From contig CAZVAD010000052.1 of NCBI GenBank assembly GCA_964624645.1, forward strand, positions 1 to 17,516: 17,516 bases of DNA. The letters are read 5' to 3'. The stretch's first letter is position 1; the number at the start of each line of letters is the position of its first letter. Positions 14,481 through 17,516 of the stretch are shown piece by piece. The position numbers and the translations under genes are program-made. Source of the DNA: Mariniphaga sp964624645. GTDB lineage: Bacteria > Bacteroidota > Bacteroidia > Bacteroidales > Prolixibacteraceae. Under the pieces are notes generated by a model. That model saw only the letters and a list, made by a program, of their open reading frames with translations. It was not told where the DNA came from and did no database searches.

Positions 14481-15461
14481 ATGAGTAATCTATTTACGGT
14501 ATCACCGTCTCCTCACATCCATTCGGGCGATTCAGCCCGGAAAATTATGTATCGCGTGGTTTATGCTATGATTCCGGCGCTTTTGTGGTCGTTTTTTGTA
14601 TTTGGGGCCGGAGCGCTGCGGGTAACACTGATTGCCGTTGCCGCCTGTCTCGCATTTGAATATGCCATTCAGAAATACCTGCTAAAGGTCAAACCTTCGG
14701 TTACTGACGGTTCAGCGTTGGTAACGGGTATTCTTCTGGCTTTTAATGTGCCGTCAGACCTTCCTTGGTGGATTATCCTGATTGGTGCGCTTGCAGCTAT
14801 TGGCATCGGGAAGCTTTCCTTTGGCGGACTGGGGAACAATATTTTCAATCCGGCGCTTGTGGGCAGGGTGTTTTTGCTGATTTCATTTCCGGTGCAGATG
14901 ACTTCCTGGCCTGTAACGGTACAATCGGGTGTGGATGGACTGACCGCAGCAACTCCGCTGGAAATTATCAAGGAAGGACTGACAAACGGCATTCCGGTTT
15001 CAAAAATTTCTTCCGGTTTGCCCGAAACATCCGATTTACTTCTGGGGTATATGGGCGGATCGCTTGGCGAAGTTTCGGCGCTGCTGCTCATTCTCGGGGG
15101 AGTCTATCTGTTGTTTAGAAAAGTGATAACCTGGCACATTCCGGTTTCAGTGATTGCTTCAGTCGCTCTGGTTGCAGCTGTTTTTTGGATGATGAATCCG
15201 GAAAAATATATCAATCCCGTGTATCATGTGCTCACTGGCGGACTTATGCTTGGTGCAATATTCATGGCAACCGATATGGTTACGTCACCCATGACGGCCA
15301 AAGGACAGATTATTTTTGGAGTCGGTATCGGGGTGATTACCATCAGTATCCGTTTGTTTGGAGCATATCCCGAAGGGGTGTCGTTTGCCATTCTGATAAT
15401 GAATGCATTTACGCCTCTGATCAATAACTATGTGAAACCAAAACGTTTTGGAGGAAAATAA
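14481..15461 (+). CDS. rnfD: Rnf complex subunit D, flavinylated membrane protein
   Basis: RnfD is an integral membrane subunit homologous to NqrB. Its 326 residues start with the family opening SPSPHIHSGDSARKIMYRVV, followed by roughly nine or ten membrane helices. The covalent FMN site is DGLTAATPL (152-160), where Thr158 is the probable phosphoester-linked residue. Helix-associated motifs DGSALVTGILLAFNVP and GGLGNNIFNPALVGR are conserved in the family. It is expected to pass electrons across the membrane with RnfG. Its stop is one base before the rnfG ATG, and the last codons carry the rnfG Shine-Dalgarno sequence. Confidence 0.96.
   Translation: MSNLFTVSPSPHIHSGDSARKIMYRVVYAMIPALLWSFFVFGAGALRVTLIAVAACLAFEYAIQKYLLKVKPSVTDGSALVTGILLAFNVPSDLPWWIILIGALAAIGIGKLSFGGLGNNIFNPALVGRVFLLISFPVQMTSWPVTVQSGVDGLTAATPLEIIKEGLTNGIPVSKISSGLPETSDLLLGYMGGSLGEVSALLLILGGVYLLFRKVITWHIPVSVIASVALVAAVFWMMNPEKYINPVYHVLTGGLMLGAIFMATDMVTSPMTAKGQIIFGVGIGVITISIRLFGAYPEGVSFAILIMNAFTPLINNYVKPKRFGGK
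15450..15454 (+). promoter_or_regulatory. Strong Shine-Dalgarno (GGAGG) that fixes the rnfG start
   Basis: GGAGG lies inside the last codons of rnfD, eight bases before the ATG at 15463. It argues for that ATG over the in-frame TTG at 15448, which overlaps the motif itself. Such a strong site is unusual in Bacteroidota, where most genes here have none. Confidence 0.7.
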
Positions 15462-15462
15462 T

Positions 15463-16065
15463 ATGGCAAAACGTGAATCAACATTTATCAATATGGTGGT
15501 AACGCTGTTTGTCGTTACCTTCATTGCCGCTACAATTCTCGGGTTTGTGCATGACCTGACAAAGGATGCCATTGAAGTGGCAAAAATCAAAGCGCAAAGC
15601 GAAGCCATTGAAAAAGTTTTGCCCGGATTTGAGAAACTGGGAAAACCTTTTAAAGTGGCCTCCGCGGCAGGCGACAGCCTGGAGTTTTTTCCCGCCTACA
15701 ACGGGGATGAACTGGCGGGAGTTGCCATTAAAACACACAGCAACAATGGATTCAGCGGATTCATTTCAATCATGGCAGGCATTGATGCTTCGGGAAATCT
15801 TTCAGGATATGAAGTGCTTGAACATGCTGAAACACCGGGACTTGGCTCCAAAATGGATGTGTGGTTCCGCAATGCGGAAAAGCCGGGACAGAACGTAATC
15901 GGAAAAAATCCGCAACAGTATAAATTTAAAGTTACTAAAGATGGCGGAGACGTGGATGCCATCACCGCTTCCACCATCACCTCACGCGCTTTTCTGGAAG
16001 CGCTGGCATCAGCTTTTGATGCGTGGGAAAACGATAAGACAATTTCCGGAAAGACCGGTTTATAA
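15463..16065 (+). CDS. rnfG: Rnf complex subunit G, FMN-binding
   Basis: RnfG has one N-terminal membrane helix (about 8-29, FINMVVTLFVVTFIAATILG) and a periplasmic FMN-binding domain. From the ATG at 15463 it has 200 residues. The HAETPGLG motif (121-128) and the flavinylation motif TASTIT (168-173) in DAITASTITSRA are present, with Thr171 the probable FMN-bearing residue; most homologues read SGATxT. The start is supported by the GGAGG site and by the one-base spacing from rnfD. An ApbE flavin transferase would be needed for FMN attachment, and none is encoded in the window. Confidence 0.95.
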   Translation: MAKRESTFINMVVTLFVVTFIAATILGFVHDLTKDAIEVAKIKAQSEAIEKVLPGFEKLGKPFKVASAAGDSLEFFPAYNGDELAGVAIKTHSNNGFSGFISIMAGIDASGNLSGYEVLEHAETPGLGSKMDVWFRNAEKPGQNVIGKNPQQYKFKVTKDGGDVDAITASTITSRAFLEALASAFDAWENDKTISGKTGL

Positions 16066-16077
16066 AAATATCAGCTT

Positions 16078-16662
16078 ATGAATCAGTGGAAAAATTTTAC
16101 AAAGGGAATTCTGAAGGAGAATCCGGTATTTGTCCTTCTTTTGGGAATGTGTCCCACACTTGGGGTTACCTCCTCGGCGTTTAACGGACTGGGCATGGGG
16201 CTGGCTACCGCTTTTGTGCTGACGATGTCGAACATTGTGGTGTCCTCTGTCAAAAATCTGATTCCCGACAAGGTGCGCATACCGGCTTTCATTATCATTA
16301 TTGCCTCGTTTGTTACGGTGGTGCAACTGGTGATGCAGGCCTATCTGCCGGCGCTGTACAAGAGCTTAGGGCTGTTTATTCCGCTTATCGTGGTGAACTG
16401 CATCGTACTGGGGCGTGCAGAAGCTTTTGCTTCAAAAAATGATGTGGTGTCGGCTGCCGTTGACGGACTTGGAATCGGTGCGGGCTTCACCTTCGCACTG
16501 GTACTGTTAGGCAGTGTCCGGGAGCTGTTAGGCAGCGGAAAACTTTTCAATTTTACGGTTTATTCAGAAAACTACGTTACCCTGCTGTTTGTGCTGGCGC
16601 CGGGCGCTTTCATTGTTTTGGGCTATCTGATTGCCATCATTAACCGGGTAAAAAAAGATTAG
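16078..16662 (+). CDS. rnfE: Rnf complex subunit E, membrane protein
   Basis: RnfE is a six-helix membrane subunit that pairs with RnfA in opposite topology. The 194 residues show the family signatures KENPVFVLLLGMCPTLGVT near the N-terminus and PLIVVNCIVLGRAEAFASKN in the middle; Cys25 and Cys108 are the positions that hold the membrane [2Fe-2S] site shared with RnfA. A GSVRELLGSG motif follows. The gene begins 12 bases after rnfG and its stop overlaps the rnfA ribosome binding site. Confidence 0.96.
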   Translation: MNQWKNFTKGILKENPVFVLLLGMCPTLGVTSSAFNGLGMGLATAFVLTMSNIVVSSVKNLIPDKVRIPAFIIIIASFVTVVQLVMQAYLPALYKSLGLFIPLIVVNCIVLGRAEAFASKNDVVSAAVDGLGIGAGFTFALVLLGSVRELLGSGKLFNFTVYSENYVTLLFVLAPGAFIVLGYLIAIINRVKKD

Positions 16663-16665
16663 GAG
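16661..16665 (+). promoter_or_regulatory. Shine-Dalgarno (AGGAG) of rnfA overlapping the rnfE stop
   Basis: AGGAG overlaps the TAG stop of rnfE (16660-16662) and sits eight bases before the rnfA ATG. Together with the rnfG site, it is one of only two clear Shine-Dalgarno sequences seen in the window. It suggests tuned or coupled translation of rnfA. Confidence 0.65.
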
Positions 16666-16673
16666 ATTAAAAT

Positions 16674-17246
16674 ATGAACTACTTTGTCATAATCCTCGGG
16701 GCGATACTTGTAAATAACATTGTTCTGATGCAGTTTTTGGGAATTTGCCCGTTTCTGGGCGTTTCCAAAAGACTCTCCACGGCAATCGGCATGGCCGGCG
16801 CTGTGGCTTTTGTGATGGTGCTCTCCACGATTGTAACCTATCTTGTCCAGGAATATATCCTCAATCCGTTTGGATTGGGCTATCTGCAAACCATTGCCTT
16901 TATTCTCATCATTGCCGCACTGGTGCAGCTTGTGGAGATTATTCTGAAGAAAGTGAGTCCGGCGCTGTATCAGGCGCTGGGGATATTTCTTCCGCTCATC
17001 AGCACCAACTGCGCCATTCTTGGCGTAGCCATTCTGACGGTTCAAAAGGATTTCAATCTGGTGGGCGGGTCGGTTTTTGCCATGGCAAACGCCATCGGTT
17101 TCGGGCTGGCGCTGGTAATCTTTGCCGGCATCCGCGAGCATCTGGAGCTTCAGGACATTCCCAAAGGAATGAAGGGGACACCCATTGCCCTGATCTCGGC
17201 AGGAATCCTTGCCATGGCCTTCATGGGATTTTCGGGATTGGTGTAA
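16674..17246 (+). CDS. rnfA: Rnf complex subunit A, membrane protein
   Basis: RnfA completes the core of the complex and is homologous to RnfE and NqrE. The 190 residues have about six helices. Family motifs are NNIVLMQFLGICPFLGVSK near the start and PLISTNCAILGVAIL in the middle; the Cys in each (25 and 113) corresponds to the inter-subunit Fe-S site. A GIREHLELQDIPKGMKG segment precedes the last helix. It ends the operon in the order BCDGEA. A larger overlapping frame on the same strand is a shadow of this gene. Confidence 0.96.
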   Translation: MNYFVIILGAILVNNIVLMQFLGICPFLGVSKRLSTAIGMAGAVAFVMVLSTIVTYLVQEYILNPFGLGYLQTIAFILIIAALVQLVEIILKKVSPALYQALGIFLPLISTNCAILGVAILTVQKDFNLVGGSVFAMANAIGFGLALVIFAGIREHLELQDIPKGMKGTPIALISAGILAMAFMGFSGLV

Positions 17247-17292
17247 CCTGGTTTATTGGCTCTTCAGAATGGAGCCAACGCAGGTTTACCTG
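17245..17292. terminator. Nested inverted repeat between rnfA and the convergent gene
   Basis: AACCTG (17245-17250) pairs with CAGGTT (17281-17286), and inside it TTGGCTC (17256-17262) pairs with GAGCCAA (17272-17278) around a nine-base loop. A second palindrome, CAGGT-TT-ACCTG (17281-17292), competes for the outer right arm. The structure covers the end of the rnfA stop codon and reaches the stop of the minus-strand frame. No T tract follows on either strand, so it is at best an atypical terminator or an mRNA 3' stabiliser. Confidence 0.4.
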
Positions 17293-17516
17293 CTTTGTGG
17301 GGCAGTATCTATTTTTACTTCAATCTGATATTCTGTTGTTTCATTGCCCGGATAGCTTATTAAAATCTTGTCTTCCGTCAGGCTGACTGTCCGCCAGCTG
17401 CTTGTGTCATACCCGAATGCGGCGGTCATCATCTGGGTGGTTTTCTCACCCCAGCGCTGCTGCGCGATTGTATCGCGTGGTGCTATTTTACTACAATTAC
17501 ATTATCCAATAAACCT
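17286..17516 (-). CDS. 3' end of an unidentified convergent gene with an apparent frameshift
   Basis: On the minus strand a frame ends with TAA at 17286-17288 and encodes a coding-like C-terminus (TEDKILISYPGNETTEYQIE followed by VKIDTAPQSR). From the ATG at 17432 it gives 48 residues. The frame is open further to a TAA at 17502-17504. A different minus frame is open from the window edge and reads GLLDNVIVVK before a stop. Adding one base to the run of four T (A on the minus strand) at 17486-17489 joins them as DNVIVVKIAPRDTIAQQRWG and onward. The gene may thus be a real frameshifted or misassembled reading frame running off the window. The product is not recognised. Confidence 0.4.

Noticed and set aside
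16745..17386. 213-codon frame overlapping rnfA
   Set aside because: Out-of-frame shadow; composition rich in His, Ser, Arg and Cys with no family features, while rnfA is clearly real.

Overview
The window looks like a chromosomal stretch from a member of the Bacteroidota, most likely order Bacteroidales/Marinilabiliales. The evidence is lipoprotein signals with relaxed lipoboxes, mostly absent Shine-Dalgarno sequences, a TAnnTTTG-type -7 promoter element before the last operon, and the rseC-rnfBCDGEA order typical of that phylum. The taxonomic call is inference; there is no rRNA or marker gene here. No CRISPR array, tRNA, rRNA, insertion sequence or prophage gene was found.

Region 1 (1-6837, + strand) is an amino-sugar and glycan cluster. 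It holds the tail of an unidentified gene, a NagA-type deacetylase with an unusual signal-peptide-like N-terminus, a divergent NRAMP-fold transporter lacking the metal-binding residues, a divergent NagB-type deaminase, a Gfo/Idh/MocA sugar dehydrogenase, an alpha/beta-hydrolase lipoprotein and a GH16 glycoside hydrolase lipoprotein. Read together it suggests extracytoplasmic glycan breakdown plus uptake and catabolism of an amino-sugar-like compound. Several members depart from the textbook nag enzymes, so the substrate is open. A run of exactly 100 N after nagB is flanked by an exact 55-bp duplication, which looks like a scaffolding artefact.

Region 2 (6842-11238) starts with a convergent N-acetylmuramoyl-L-alanine amidase on the minus strand. 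Divergent from it is a compact three-gene unit: a lipoprotein with the UshA C-terminal (5_nucleotid_C) domain, a Tat-signal metallophosphatase with the UshA N-terminal domain (8-bp overlap), and apolipoprotein N-acyltransferase (lnt). The two UshA halves are separate proteins in reversed order.

Region 3 (11239-11838) is about 600 bp of AT-rich intergenic DNA with a terminator-like hairpin, several short inverted repeats and a promoter for the next operon.

Region 4 (11839-17246) is a complete Rnf operon, rseC-rnfB-rnfC-rnfD-rnfG-rnfE-rnfA, encoding the membrane complex that couples ferredoxin:NAD+ electron transfer to ion pumping. The rseC reading frame has no ATG/GTG/TTG at its expected start. 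After rnfA, a nested inverted repeat separates it from the 3' end of a convergent, apparently frameshifted gene that runs off the window.

Most of the window is ordinary core metabolism. The strongest candidates for something undescribed are the NRAMP-like protein stripped of its metal ligands inside the nag-type cluster, and the degenerate TACTnnn heptamer repeats in front of two genes of that same cluster.
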